A stretch of DNA of 64,000 nucleotides from Ichthyophis bannanicus (lineage: Eukaryota > Chordata > Amphibia > Gymnophiona > Ichthyophiidae): contig CM066032.1 of the NCBI GenBank assembly GCA_033557465.1, positions 57,820,955 through 57,884,954 of the forward strand, read 5' to 3'. Of the stretch, positions 1-10,688 are shown piece after piece. Position numbers and translations under genes: made by a program. Numbering within the stretch: position 1 is the stretch's first letter; the number at the start of each line of letters is the position of its first letter. Below the pieces are notes generated by a model. That model was not told the DNA's origin. It saw only the letters and a program-made list of their open reading frames with translations, and did no database searches.

Positions 1-958
1 TGAGTGCGGACTGGCAGCTGAAACTGACAAAGCAGGAGGAGCAGATGCAGCTGAAGACTCGCCTGTGTGGGTAGAACAGGTCCCACAGAGCCTATCCTTG
101 AGATCTTTAGTTTTTTTGCTGCAACCGATGCAGCGTTGAGAGGAGGATGGCATTGTGAAGATACCCGCAAAGAAAAAACTGCAGCCCAAGATGGCCGATG
201 AGCCAGTCACAAGGAAGGAAAAACAAAATGGCCCCCGTTAAAAAAGCCCGTGAAAACGGTGCGTTGAAAAAAACATGTAGTGAAATAATCCGCTGAAAAA
301 TAGTAGCGATCTGGAGGCAGACCGGCGAAATATGGCTGGGAGAAGTGCCCCGGAGCCAGAGGCAGCCGCGCTTGAAAGACAAGCCTGTTGAGACCCGGCG
401 ATTGCGATGTATTGCGCAATTGCGGCAAAAACGGCAGTGTGTCAACGGGACGCCCCAGTATTTGCTGCTAAAAATGTCCCCGCGGTGGTCGGAACGCTCT
501 CCTTATGCCCCTGGTCCTCCAGAGCTGAGAATTCAGCGGCTCAAAATATTGCCCCCAGCATGATCGTAACGATAGGCGGAGGGGGGGGGGAGGGGAGAAG
601 GAGTACAGTCAGCAAGCTTAAGTACTCACTGTTTGCAAGTCGAGCAGGGGAGCCACAAGAAAAGCACAAAGCTGGAGAGCTGGTGAGGGCAACCCTGTGC
701 GTCTGGCAGATCAGGCCCTCTTAGCCTGGAGCCAGTGAAGAGATCCCCGGGGGGTGGTAGGAGTTCGACTGATTCCACAACTAGGAGCTTCTACAGCTGA
801 GGATCAGTGAGGCTGGGTAATGCAGAGGAACACCTCTTGTGTGCCCTGCAACTTCCAGGCAATAAGGTGGAAGGAGTGAAAATAGCAATTAAACAAGAAT
901 TAGAAAAGCACCATCATCTGCTGAGACAGAGAAATTACTGAGGGTGACCCCTAGGGGT
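1..958. other. Unassigned GC-rich sequence
   Basis: No ORF with recognisable domains was found; the open frames are short (at most 112 codons) and overlap on both strands. The stretch includes a G-run near 575-590 and purine-rich segments. It could be the 5' part of an older retroelement or ordinary intergenic DNA; nothing in it decides the question. Confidence 0.4.
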
Positions 959-960
959 AT

Positions 961-2040
961 CTTTATCTTTCTTTATCTTTATCTTTATTGGTAACTTAAT
1001 ATACCGCTCAGGCAAAATGCGTCAGAGCGGTGTACAATATTCAAAATAGCTGCAGGAAGGAAGGAAAGGAACGCCAAATATGTGACAGGAAAGATTTAGG
1101 AGAAAAGAGAAAAAGCTAAAGGGAAGGAGAAGTAATAGGAAAAATGGCTACAGAGAAGTCAGTGAGGGGAAGGGAGGGGGGAAGGAGGTGGGGAGAGGTC
1201 AAAGGCGAGACAGAAAAGGTAGGTTTTTAAGTGGGCCTTAAAGGTTTTCAGGGTAGGTTCCAGGCGGAGGTCCGGGGGAAGCGAATTCCAGAGACGAGGT
1301 CCAAGGAAATAAAAGGCAGAGGAGCGGGTGGATTCAAGGTGAGCCTGTGAGGGGGATGGTAGGAGCAAACGGTTGGCGTGTATGGAGCGGAGTGAGCGGT
1401 GAGGAGTGTGGAGATGGATCTGATCTGCGAGATAAAGAGGGGTACCTAAGTGGATAGATTTGTGAACGAAAGTGAGGACCTTATATTGAATGCGGAAGGG
1501 GACTGGGAGCCAGTGCAATCGTATGAGAAGAGGAGTGACGTGATCAAATCGGGAAGAGCAGGTGAGAATACGAGCTGCAGTGTGATGGACTCTCTGGAGG
1601 CGTTGTAATTGGGACTGGGGAAGACCGGCCAGGGAAGCATTACAGTAATCAAGGCGAGTGACAATGAGTGAAAGGAGAAGAGTGGTCATGGACGAGAAAG
1701 AGAGGAAAGGACGAACAGAGCGAAGTTGACGCAGGGTAGAAAAACAGCGTTGAACAACAGAGGAAATATGGGGTTTAAAGGATAAGGAAGAGTCAAGGGT
1801 AACGCCTAAGTATCGTAGAGAAGAGACAAGAGGGACAGGAGAGGAGAAAAGCACAGGGAGAATAGATGGAGTAGGACTACCAGCAGTGAACCATATTGCA
1901 GAAGTCTTGGTGAGGTTAACGTGCAAAAAGTTGGAAGAGAGCCAAGAAGCCACAGTGGAGAGACAGTCGTTGAGAGGTGTAATGTCAGGGAAAACAGAGT
2001 TTGTGTGATAGAGCAGGAAAATGTCATCAGCGTAGTAGTG
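961..2040 (-). mobile_element. 5'-truncated L2-like LINE
   Basis: Non-LTR retrotransposon copied on the minus strand. Its 3' end lies at the left, where a CTTTAT-rich tail (961-990) is followed by a stem-loop of the form TATACCGCTC...GAGCGGTGTA (about 999-1033). The same stem position recurs in other LINE and SINE tails of the window. The 5' end is lost just upstream of the reverse-transcriptase YADD motif, where a fold-back element is inserted with a 13-bp duplication. Confidence 0.8.
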
Positions 2041-2043
2041 CAA
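1159..2043 (-). pseudogene. LINE reverse transcriptase, C-terminal part (L2-like)
   Basis: A frame of about 294 codons beginning at the catalytic YADD box (residues 4-7) and running through the RT thumb and connection region to the LINE C-terminus. The downstream hallmark GVTLDSSLSF occurs near residue 80, followed by HLDYC-like and LHWLPV segments typical of L2/CR1-group ORF2 proteins. The frame is uninterrupted but lacks the endonuclease, RT fingers and motif A, so it is a dead fragment. Its apparent start codon (2041-2043) comes from the neighbouring insertion junction and is not a real start. In the living element the protein would nick target DNA and reverse-transcribe its own RNA. Confidence 0.85.
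2028..2040. repeat. Left 13-bp target-site duplication
   Basis: CAGCGTAGTAGTG here is repeated exactly at 2623-2635. The two copies flank the fold-back element and mark its insertion site. Confidence 0.75.
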
Positions 2044-2276
2044 TCAAAATATATAATACCAAAACCCGGAAAAAATGAATACTATATAAACAAAACCAGG
2101 TAAAAAATCACCAGGGTAGAAGCAATAACTTTTTTTGTCGGGATAGCCAGCCCAGTAAGGAGGAAGGAAACCTCGTACCGCCGTGGCAATTTCCCTTTTT
2201 AATAAATATTTTAAAATTCAGTATGCACTTAACTGAATTGTTGGCAATCCATCTCATCCAGTCAGCAATGTAATAG

Positions 2277-2329
2277 GCACGACGTGGCACGTTTCGGGGC
2301 CGTAGTAGTCAAGCCCCTGCTTCAGGTAC
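2277..2329 (-). ncRNA. Hammerhead-like ribozyme core (left arm)
   Basis: On the minus strand the order is stem I strand GTAC, then CTGAAGCA, stem II GGGGC...GCCCC, GAAAC, a short stem III and CGTC, then GTGC closing stem I. This matches the hammerhead layout, with the short stem III usual for retroelement hammerheads. The conserved CUGANGA box is imperfect (CUGAAGCA), so activity is uncertain. Confidence 0.45.
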
Positions 2330-2385
2330 AAGACATTGCTCGGTAGCTTGAAATGATGTCATTTCAAGCTACCGAGCAATGTCTT

Positions 2386-2438
2386 GTACCTGAAGCAGGC
2401 GCTTGACTACTACGGCCCCGAAACGTGCCACGTCGTGC
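2386..2438 (+). ncRNA. Hammerhead-like ribozyme core (right arm)
   Basis: Inverted counterpart of the left-arm motif. Stem I pairs 2386-2389 with 2435-2438. Stem III pairs 2423-2426 with 2430-2433 around a 3-nt loop, and the predicted cleavage base is C2434. Stem II has one G-to-C change (GGCGC) compared with the left arm, which weakens it. Confidence 0.4.
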
Positions 2439-2622
2439 CTATTACATTGCTGACTGGATGAGATGGATTGCCAACAATTCAGTTAAGTGCATACTGAATT
2501 TTAAAATATATTTATTAAAAAGGGAAATTGCCACGGCGGTACGAGGTTTCCTTCCTCCTTACTGGGCTGGCTATCCCGACAAAAAAAGTTATTGCTTCTA
2601 CCCTGGTGATTTTTTACCTGGT

Positions 2623-2635
2623 CAGCGTAGTAGTG
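2623..2635. repeat. Right 13-bp target-site duplication
   Basis: Exact copy of 2028-2040 on the far side of the fold-back element. Confidence 0.75.
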
Positions 2636-2887
2636 AGCAGACTAGGGTAGACCTATATGAGCACCGGATCCTAGTCAAGCAGCTTCTGGTGCAGTTTTTT
2701 CTCTGTCTCCAACATCTGCTGGCAGGGGGCATAACCCGATTGTCTGGACTGGTCTAGCAGGATGAATTGGAAATCCGGAGTTTGGTTTTTGGATATCTTT
2801 AATGAGTTTGTATGTCAGGGACATTAGTAGCATTTCCGCTCTGTATAGCGGATGGAGTCAAGCAGAGTGTGCCTACTAAAGTAGTCA
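2636..2887. other. Unassigned flank
   Basis: No coding or repeat signature was recognised between the fold-back element and the next LINE. Confidence 0.4.
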
Positions 2888-4246
2888 ATGATCTTCAGCA
2901 TAAAGCATATAGGGATAGACTTAAGAAACTCAATATGGGGCAGGAGGGGGAGTCATGTCCAAAGGCAAATTCAAGAACACCTTGATGCTTCTGCCGCACT
3001 GGATTCGTGCCAACATGGCTATAGAGCTGTGCATGGAGTGGAAACACTCCTCACCATCCTCTTTTGTACCATAATAGCAGGAATTGATAACATACGTCAA
3101 GGATATGTGCTCATCTTCTTAGACATAGCGGCCGCGTTTGATTCAGTCTGCCATGAACTCCTCCTACACCGCCTCAAGGAGAAGGGGATATGTGACTCTG
3201 CACTTGAATGGTGCAAGTTGTATCTCTCGGATAGATGGCAACACATAAGATCTGGGGAAGCAACATCTGAACCTTTCCACCAGAGTCAAGGGGTCCCGCA
3301 AGGATCCTCTCTCTCTGCCCTGATGTTTAATATATATATGCAACCTATGTGCGATATCATCCGGTCCTTCAAGGTGAACTGTCTGTTATATGCTGACGAT
3401 ATTCTCCTATATATGCCATTCTCGACAGAGAGCCCTGACCTTTCCCTACTGACGGACTGTTTCAACGTAGTATCCAGCTGGCTCCAAACGCAAAATCTTC
3501 AAATACAACATAAGAAAACGGAGGTCCTCTTCATCACAAGGAATCCAAAATTCATCACACCACCCTGCTTGAAAGTCCTAGATGCAGAACTTCTTACCAA
3601 ACCCTCCATCAGATACCTGGGAGTTACACTTGACCAGCCACTTGACATGAAGACTCATATAAGCAATGTAGCAAGAGCTGTATACCATAAAATCCGATCA
3701 CTCAGACACCTACGATCCCTACTAGAACCGGACGACTTTCGGACAGTGTATCAAGCATTGATCATACCACATCTCGACTATGCAAATGCTATACTCCATG
3801 GACTCCCGCAATCCACTCTGCTTCCGTTGCAGATTGCAATGAACTCAGCAGCAAGAGTTCTCCAAGGTGCATCAATGTGGGAACACATGACACCCATCCT
3901 GAAACAGCTCCACTGGCTCCCCATAAAAGGCAGAATCACATTCAAAACCTTAATAATAACCTTCAAAATCATAAATAGGCTTGCCCCATCATCCTTAACG
4001 GACCTCATACAGATAACCCCCCCTAACAGATCTAGAAGATCTCTAGCTACTAATAAACTAGTAGTCCCAAAAGCAATGACCAAGTGCAACAAGACAACAG
4101 CGAACAGAGCCTTTAAGTTCTCTGCACCAAAGTGCTGGAACACCCTCCCACCTAGCATCCGGTCAATCACCAAGCTAGCCCAGTTTAGGAAAGCTTTGAA
4201 GCATTACCTCTTCCTCTTGCATTACCCGGACGAAAGCTCCACTTAG
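2888..4246 (+). pseudogene. LINE ORF2 fragment, reverse transcriptase (L2-like)
   Basis: A 452-codon open frame. From about residue 35 it follows a LINE RT: CQHGYR (fingers), FLDIAAAFDSVCH with the motif-A aspartate near residue 80, QGVPQGSSLSALMFN (motif B region), and LLYADDILLY with the catalytic YADD near residue 168. A C-terminal segment with LHWLPI, NRSRRSLATN and CWNTLPPS follows. The endonuclease domain is absent, so the copy is 5'-truncated. The first 30 or so codons have no LINE match and are probably flank read in frame. Unusually for a fragment, the RT part has no stop or frameshift, suggesting a fairly young copy. Confidence 0.85.
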
Positions 4247-4456
4247 CTAACCAGCTAAGTCAATACAAAAGGTTCATGCAGTTCACACTGTACAGGTGTA
4301 AATAGTTACCCATGTTTCTGTCCAAGTTCTTATACCTGTTAATTGTAAACACAGACCAACTAGTTTGAAATGTGTATGTAAATGGTTCCATGTAAACCGC
4401 ACTGATGGAAAATAGCGCGGTATATAAGAGAATGTAAATAAAATAAATAAATAAAT
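4247..4456 (+). mobile_element. 3' UTR and tail of the same LINE
   Basis: Contains the stem-loop GTAAACCGC...GCGCGGTATATA (about 4392-4426) followed by an (AAAT)n tail ending at 4456. The same 3' module recurs at about 38680-38760. Confidence 0.75.
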
Positions 4457-4620
4457 GCTAGAGATGTTTAAGTATCTTCGTGGTATAAATGCATATGAGT
4501 TGGCCCTCTTCCAATTTAAATCTCTGGAATGAGAGGTCATAGGATAAAGATGGAAAGGAATAGACTTAGGAGTAATCTGAGGGAATATTTCTTTACAAAG
4601 AGAGTGGTGCATGCGTGGAA
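4457..4620 (+). pseudogene. CR1 ORF2 3' fragment
   Basis: Short degenerate stretch with CR1 C-terminal hallmarks: an IEMFKYLRGIN-like segment, then RLRSNLREYFFTKRVVHAWN-like residues in shifted frames. It stops abruptly at an L2-like fragment. Confidence 0.6.
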
Positions 4621-4948
4621 CTTATAGTCATTCTGCAGCTCCTCGCTCCTTCCACCGCTCGTTGGGAACTCCGCTCCTCTGGCAGATCCCTTTTATCTGT
4701 GCCCTTCTCTGCCACTGCCAACTTCAGACTTTGCTCATTCCATCTTGCTGCTTCTTATGCCTGGAACAAACTACCCGAGTTAGTACGCCAGGCTCCTCCT
4801 TTGGCCGTCTTCAAATCCAGGCTGCGTTTGCATCCCGATCCACTTATTCTCCTGTGTGTCACCTCTCCGTATCTTATCATTCCCCTTGAATTGTCCTAGT
4901 CCCCAGTGTGGTCTGTCTTAGTTAGATTGTAAGCTCTAATGAACAGGG
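4615..4948 (+). pseudogene. L2-like LINE ORF2 C-terminal fragment
   Basis: The reading frame shows SAAYAWNKLPE-like and PPLAVFKSRLRLH residues, the C-terminal signature of an L2-type ORF2. The non-coding tail then begins with GATTGTAAGCTCTAATGAAC. The tail is split by an insertion and resumes at about 5396. Confidence 0.7.
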
Positions 4949-5395
4949 ACCACAGCCACCCAAGAGTTTCTATTACCCTAGGCAGAAACCATGGGCCATG
5001 CCACCCCTTCACTGGGCCATGCCATTCCGCTCCTGGGCTGTGCCACCAACAATTCCGTTGGTGGGGTCGAGGGGGGGATGGTATGACTCGGCTCAGCAGC
5101 AGGCCATGTGCTTCAGTACACATGGTCTTCTGCTTCTGACGCCCCTCTCACATAATTTCAGGAGTTCAGAAGCAGTAGGCCATGTGTGCCGAAGCGCATG
5201 GCCTACTAGCGAGCCTAGCCCCCCCCCCGCCACCGGAATCAGTGGCAGCGGGGGGCGGCTCAGCATGGGGGAGAAGGGCGGTAAGAGGGGAGGCACGACA
5301 ACCATGTGTACTGAAGCGCATGGCCTGACGCCCACAGAAAACAGCTGCCCTAGGCAGCCGCCTAGCCTGCTTAGTGGATGGACCGGCCCTGACAG
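4949..5395. repeat. GC-rich insertion with three related hairpins
   Basis: Interrupts the 3' tail of an L2-like LINE, whose tail otherwise reads straight from 'agggaccac' to 'tgtctcttact'. Contains three related short palindromes (about 5101-5130, 5176-5208, 5301-5327), each pairing a GGCCATGTG-like arm with a CACATGGCC- or GCATGGCC-like arm. GC-rich spacers lie between them. No protein domain was recognised. Confidence 0.5.
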
Positions 5396-5465
5396 GCACT
5401 GTCTCTTACTTGTATATGCATAGTGCTGCTTATGCCTTGTAGTGCTATACAAATGATACATAGTA
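5396..5465 (+). mobile_element. L2-like LINE 3' tail, resumed
   Basis: Continues the tail broken at 4948: 'tgccttgtagtgctatacaa' and a (TAG)n-like end. Similar tails end the L2 copies at about 30545 and 44100. Confidence 0.7.
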
Positions 5466-5524
5466 GTAGGAACAAACTCTCATTGAGGATTGTGGCGACA
5501 AGAACTGTATCTGAACTGAAGCAA

Positions 5525-5592
5525 CACAGAGGGTCTTTGAGGGGACGAAGGGATTGTAGCTCAGAGGGTCTTTGAGAGGAGGAAGGGATTGT
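5525..5592 (+). repeat. 35-bp minisatellite, first two units
   Basis: Start of the long array, separated from the rest by a CR1 tail at 5593-5713. The unit begins GGGATTGTAGCTCAGAGGGT and ends CTTTGAGGGGAGGAA. Confidence 0.9.
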
Positions 5593-5713
5593 GTCCCTTG
5601 GGGAAACTGCTAGGTACATATGACCTAGATTGGCCACTGTTGGAAACAGAATACTGGGCTTGATGGACCTTGGTCTGACCCAGTATGGCATATCTTATGT
5701 TCTTATGTTCTTA
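5593..5713 (+). mobile_element. CR1 3' tail inserted in the minisatellite
   Basis: Ends with the CR1 signature 'gaccttggtctgacccagta', 'tggcatatcttatg' and the terminal (TTATGTTC)n repeat. The words flanking it (GAAGGGATT on both sides) look like a short target duplication, though in a tandem repeat this cannot be distinguished from chance. Confidence 0.8.
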
Positions 5714-7377
5714 TGAAGGGATTATAGCTCAGATGGTCTTTGAGAGGAGGAAGGGATTGTAGCTCAGATGGTCTTTGAGGGGAGAAAGGGATTGTAGCTC
5801 AGAGGGTCTTTGAGGGGAGGAAGGGATTGTAGCTCAGAGGGTCTTTGAGAGGAGGAAGGGATTATAGCTCAGAGGGTCTTTGAGGGGAGGAAGGGATTAT
5901 AGCTCAGAGGGTCTTTGAGAGGAGGAAGGGATTATAGCTCAGAGGGTCTTTGAGGGGAGGAAGGGATTGTAGCTCAGATGGTCTTTGAGGGGAGGAAGGG
6001 ATTGCAGCTCAGGGGGTCTTTGAGGGGAGGAAGGGATTGTAGCTCAGAGGGTCTTTGAGGGGAGGAAGGGATTGTAGCTCAGGGGGTCTTTGAGGGGAGG
6101 AAGGGATTGTAGTTCAGAGGGTCATTGAGGGGAGGAAGGGATTGTAGCTCAGAGGGTCTTTGAGGGGAGGAAGGGATTGTAGCTCGGAGGGTCTTTGAAG
6201 GGAGGAAGGGATTATAGCTCAGAGGGTCATTGAGGGGAGGAAGGGATTGTAGCTCAGAGGGTCATTGAGGGGAGGAAGGGATTATAGCTCAGATGGTCTT
6301 TGAGGGGAGGAAGGGATTGTAGCTCAGAGGGTCTTTGAGGGGAGGAAGGGATTATAGCTCAGAGGGTCTTTGAGGGGAGGAAGGGATTGTAGCTCAGAGG
6401 GTCTTTGAGGGGAGGAAGGGATTGTAGCTCAGGGGGTCTTTGAGGGGAGGAAGGGATTGTAGCTCAGGGGGTCTTTGAGGGGAGGAAGGGATTGTTGCTC
6501 AGGAGGTCTTTGAGGGGAGGAAGGGATTGTAGCTCAGAGGGTCTTTGAGGGGAGGAAGGGATTGTAGCTCAGGGGGTCTTTGAGGGGAGGAAGGGATTAT
6601 AGCTCAGAGGGTCTTTGAGGGGAGGAAGGGATTATAGCTCAGAGGGTCTTTGAGAGGAGGAAGGGATTATAGCTCAGAGGGTCTTTGAGGGGAGGAAGGG
6701 ATTGCAGCTCAGAGGGTCTTTGAGGGGAGGAAGGGATTGCAGCTCAGGGGGTCTTTGAGGGGAGGAAGGGATTGTAGCTCAGAGGGTCTTTGAGGGGAGG
6801 AAGGGATTGTAGCTCAGAGGGTCTTTGAGGGGAGGAAGGGATTGTAGCTCAAGGGGTCTTTGAGGGGAGGAAGGGATTGTAGCTCAGAGGGTCATTGAGG
6901 GGAGGAAGGGATTGTAGCTCAGAGGGTCTTTGAGGGGAGGAAGGGATTATAGCTCAGAGGGTCTTTGAGGGGAGGAAGGGATTGTAGCTCATTGAGGGGA
7001 GGAAGGGATTGTAGCTCAGAGGGTCTTTGAGGGGAGGAAGGGATTATAGCTCAGAGGGTCTTTGAGGGGAGGAAGGGATTGTAGCTCAGGGGGTCTTTGA
7101 GGGGAGGAAGGGATTGTTGCTCAGGAGGTCTTTGAGGGGAGGAAGGGATTGTAGCTCAGAGGGTCTTTGAGGGGAGGAAGGGATTGTAGCTCAGGGGGTC
7201 TTTGAGGGGAGGAAGGGATTGTAGCTCAGGGGGTCTTTGAGGGGAGGAAGGGATTGTAGCTCAAAGGGTCTTTGAGGGGAGGAAGGGATTGTAGCTCAGA
7301 TGGTCTTTGAGGGGAGGAAGGGATTGTAGCTCAGGGGGTCTTTGAGGGGAGGAAGGGATTGTAGCTCAGAGGGTCTT
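5714..7377 (+). repeat. 35-bp minisatellite, block 1
   Basis: About 47 tandem units. Variation is concentrated at a few sites: ATTGTAG or ATTATAG, CAGAGGG, CAGGGGG or CAGATGG, and TCTTTG or TCATTG. One unit near 6981-7007 lacks 8 bp. The top strand is strongly purine-biased with regular GGG runs. No frame codes through it (35 is not a multiple of 3 and TAG recurs). Confidence 0.97.
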
Positions 7378-8692
7378 TTTATTTTATTTATTTATTTAGT
7401 AAACATTTGTATACCGCTGCTTCCTACGATCAGCAGCGGTTTACTCTACAGAATCATAATGCTTTGTACAGCACATTGAGATCTTTCAGATTTACATTTT
7501 TGATTAGTCAATGATTTACATAACACGGGGGAATCAGTTGGGTGCAACATACATTTGATTTGAGCACACAGATCTGGGTATACATTTGATTACAATAGCG
7601 TGGGGGGGGCCCCATATATACAATTTATACAGAATTACTTGCCAAAAAGTACAATCTATACATGATTAGCAGTTAGCTCAAGTTGTAGTGGGTTTGAAAC
7701 AAGTGTGTTTTAAGCTTTCGTCTAAATTCACTCAGGTTGTTTATGAGTCTCAACTCATGTGGGAGTTGGTTCCAATGGATTGGTGCTGTGTATGTGAACG
7801 CCCTATTGCTTGTTTCGGCCTTGACAGATCTTACGCTAGTCGGTAAACATAGGGTGTTGAGATTCATGGTTCTCCTGCTCCTGTTGCATGGTTGAATAGT
7901 GATTAGGTTATTGAGGTAGGATGGTGCGATGTTATGGATGAGTTTAAATGTTGTGATGAGCAGTTTGTAGATGATACGGGCGGCTACTGGGAGCCAGTGC
8001 AGTTCCATTAGTACTGGGGTTATGTGGTCTGTGACTTTCTTTTCCATGATGACTCTAGCAGCAACGTTTTGGGCCATTTGCAGGATGCTTAGGGTGTTCT
8101 TCGGAAGCCCTTGTAGAATGGCATTGCTGTAGTCCAGGTGGGGAATGATTAGTGCTTGAGCAATAGACCTGAAGTCAGATTTCTCGAGGATATTGCGAAG
8201 TGGTTGTAAAATTTTCAGTTTGTAGAAGATGGCTCGGTTAACTGTTCGGAGGTGTTTGTCCATTCTAAGGTTGCAGTCCAGTAGGGCACCTAGATACTTT
8301 ATTACAGGTTTCGTATGATATATGTTTTTGTTAAGGGTGACTGTGCTGGGCGGGATAAAATTGGGTTTCCTGGAGATAAACATGACCTCCGTTTTCTTGT
8401 GATTTATTGACATGCTATTTTGTTGAAGCCATGACTGGAGCATGTCAAGGCATTCTTCTAGCGGACTGAAGTTTGGCTGCGTTATGTCAAGCTGCGTGTA
8501 CAGCATTACATCATCTGCATATATGTGATATTTGATGTTACATTTCTGAAAGATCTCGCAGACCGGTTTTATATACAAATTGAACAATAGAGATGATAAG
8601 GCGGACCCTTGAGGGATCCCTTGGGTTTGAGGGAAGGCATCAGCTTTATCATTGTTGAACTGCACTTGTTGCATCCTATTGGATATATATGA
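7378..8692 (-). mobile_element. 5'-truncated L2-like LINE inside the array
   Basis: Inserted on the minus strand between two 35-bp blocks. Its (TTTA)n tail and the stem-loop TATACCGCTGC...GCAGCGG (7409-7443) lie at the left. The 5' truncation is at 8692, where the array resumes with TTTGAGGGG. Confidence 0.9.
7673..8674 (-). pseudogene. LINE reverse transcriptase, partial (L2-like)
   Basis: A 333-codon frame without internal stops. QGIPQGSALSSLLFN (motif B region) lies near residue 20 and YADD near residue 53, followed by KKTEVMFISRKP, KYLGALLD, LHWLPVAARI and the C-terminal RSRRTMN...HWNQLPHELR segment. It is related to the plus-strand copy at 2888-4246 and lacks the endonuclease and motif A because of truncation. 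It is non-functional alone, though the open frame suggests recent insertion. Confidence 0.85.
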
Positions 8693-10675
8693 TTTGAGGG
8701 GAGGAAGGGATTGTAGCTCAGGGGGTCTTTGAGGGGAGGAAGGGATTGTAGCTCAGAGGGTCTTTGAGGGGAGGAAGGGATTGTAGCTCAGGGGGTCTTT
8801 GAGGGGAGGAAGGGATTGTAGCTCAGAGGGTCTTTGAGGGGAGGAAGAGATTGTAGCTCAGAGGGTCTTTGAGGGGAGGAAGGGATTATAGCTCAGAGGG
8901 TCTTTGAGGGGAGGAAGGGACTATAGCTCAGAGGGTCTTTGAGGGGAGGAAGGGATTGTAGCTCAGGGGGTCTTTGAGGGGAGGAAGGGATTGTAGCTCA
9001 GAGGGTCTTTGAGGGGAGGAAGGGATTATAGCTCAGGGGGGTCTTTGAGGGGAGGAAGGGATTGTAGCTCAGAGGGTCTTTGAGGGGGGGAAGGGATTGT
9101 AGCTCAGAGGGTCTTTGAGGGGAGGAAGGGATTATAGCTCAGAGAGTCTTTGAGGGGAGGAAGGGATTGTAGCTCAGAGGGTCTTTGAGGGGAGGGAGGG
9201 ATTATAGCTCAGAGGGTCTTTGAGGGGAGGAAGGGATTGTAGCTCAGAGGGTCTTTGAGGGGAGGGAGGGATTGTAGCTCCTAGGGTCTTTGAGGGGAGG
9301 AAGGGATTATAGCTCAGAGGATCTTTGAGGGGAGGAAGGGATTGTAGCTCAGGGAGTCTTTGAGGGGAGGAAGGGATTGTAGCTCAGAGGGTCTTTGAGG
9401 GGAGGAAGGGATTGTAGCTCAGAGGGTCTTTGAGGGGAGGAAGGGATTATAGCTCAGGGGGTCTTTGAGGGGAGGAAGGGATTATAGCTCAGAGGGTCTT
9501 TGAGGGGAGGAAGGGATTGTAGCTCAGAGGGTCTTTGAGGGGAGGAAGGGATTGTAGCTCAGATGGTCTTTGAGGGGAGGAAGGGATTATAGCTCAGAGG
9601 GTCTTTGAGGGGAGGAAGGGATTATAGCTCAGAGGGTCTTTGAGGGGAGGAAGGGATTGTAGCTCAGGGGGTCTTTGAGGGGAGGAAGAGATTGTAGCTC
9701 AGATGGTCTTTGAGGGGAGGAAGGGATTGTAGCTCAAAGGGTCTTTGAGGGGAGGAAGGGATTGTAGCTCAGGGGGTCTGAGGGGAGGAAGGGATTGTAG
9801 CTCAGAGGGTCTTTGAGGGGAGGAAGGGATTATAGCTCAGAGGGTCATTGAGGGGAGGAAGGGATTGTAGCTCAGAGGGTCTTTGAGGGGAGGAAGGGAT
9901 TATAGCTCAGAGGGTCTTTGAGGGGAGGAAGGGATTGTAGCTCAGAGGGTCTTTGAGGGGAGGAAGGGATTGTAGCTCAGAGGGTCTTTGAGAGGAAGAA
10001 GGGATTGTAGCTCAGATGGTCTTTGAGGGGAGAAAGGGATTATAGCTCAGAGGGTCTTTGAAGGGAGGAAGGGATTGTAGCTCCGAGGGTCTTTGAGGGG
10101 AGGAAGGGATTGTAGCTCAGAGCGTCTTTGAGGGGAGGAAGGGATTGTAGCTCAGAAGGTCTTTGAGGGGAGGAAGGGATTATAGCTCAGAGGATCTTTG
10201 AGAGGAGGAAGGGATTGTAGCTCAGAGGGTCTTTGAGGGGAGGAAGGGATTATAGCTCAGTGGGTCTTTGAGGGGAGGAAGGGATTGTAGCTCAGGGGGT
10301 CTTTGAGGGGAGGAAGGGATTGTAGCACAGAGTGTCTTTGAGGGGAGGAAGGGATTGTAGCTCAGATGGTCTTTGAGAGGAGGAAGGGATTGTAGCTCAG
10401 ATGGTCTTTGAGGGGAGAAAGGGATTGTAGCTCAGAGGGTCTTTGAGGGGAGGAAGGGATTGTAGCTCAGAGGGTCTTTGAGGGGAGGAAGGGATTATAG
10501 CTCAGAGGGTCTTTGAGGGGAAGGGATTATAGCTCAGAGGGTCTTTGAGGGGAGGAAGGGATTGTAGCTCAGAGGGTCTTTGAGGGGAGGAAGGGATTTT
10601 AGCTCAGAAGATCTTTGAGGGGAGGAAGGGATTGTAGCTCTGTGGGTGTTTGAGGGGAGGAAGGGATTATAGAAA
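8693..10675 (+). repeat. 35-bp minisatellite, block 2
   Basis: About 56 units continuing block 1 after the LINE. Occasional shortened units occur (for example near 9775 and 10517). The block ends at 10675 where a CR1 is inserted. Confidence 0.97.
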
Positions 10676-10688
10676 CATAGAAACATGA

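Larger units (their letters stand above)
2041..2622 (-). mobile_element. Fold-back element 1, Penelope-like candidate
   Basis: A 582-bp insertion that is nearly all one inverted repeat. Arms of about 263 bp (2095-2357 and 2358-2622) are almost perfectly complementary around a 2-nt centre at 2357/2358, with a 2-bp indel in an AT run. A 54-bp tail (2041-2094) lies outside the palindrome. Read on the minus strand, this tail matches the right-end tail of a second element at 33932-34524, so the two belong to one family. Thirteen-bp duplications flank it. Each arm carries a hammerhead-ribozyme-like core. Known families combining inverted copies, variable duplications and hammerhead motifs include Penelope-like retroelements. 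No Penelope RT is visible, so the family assignment is inference. Confidence 0.7.
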
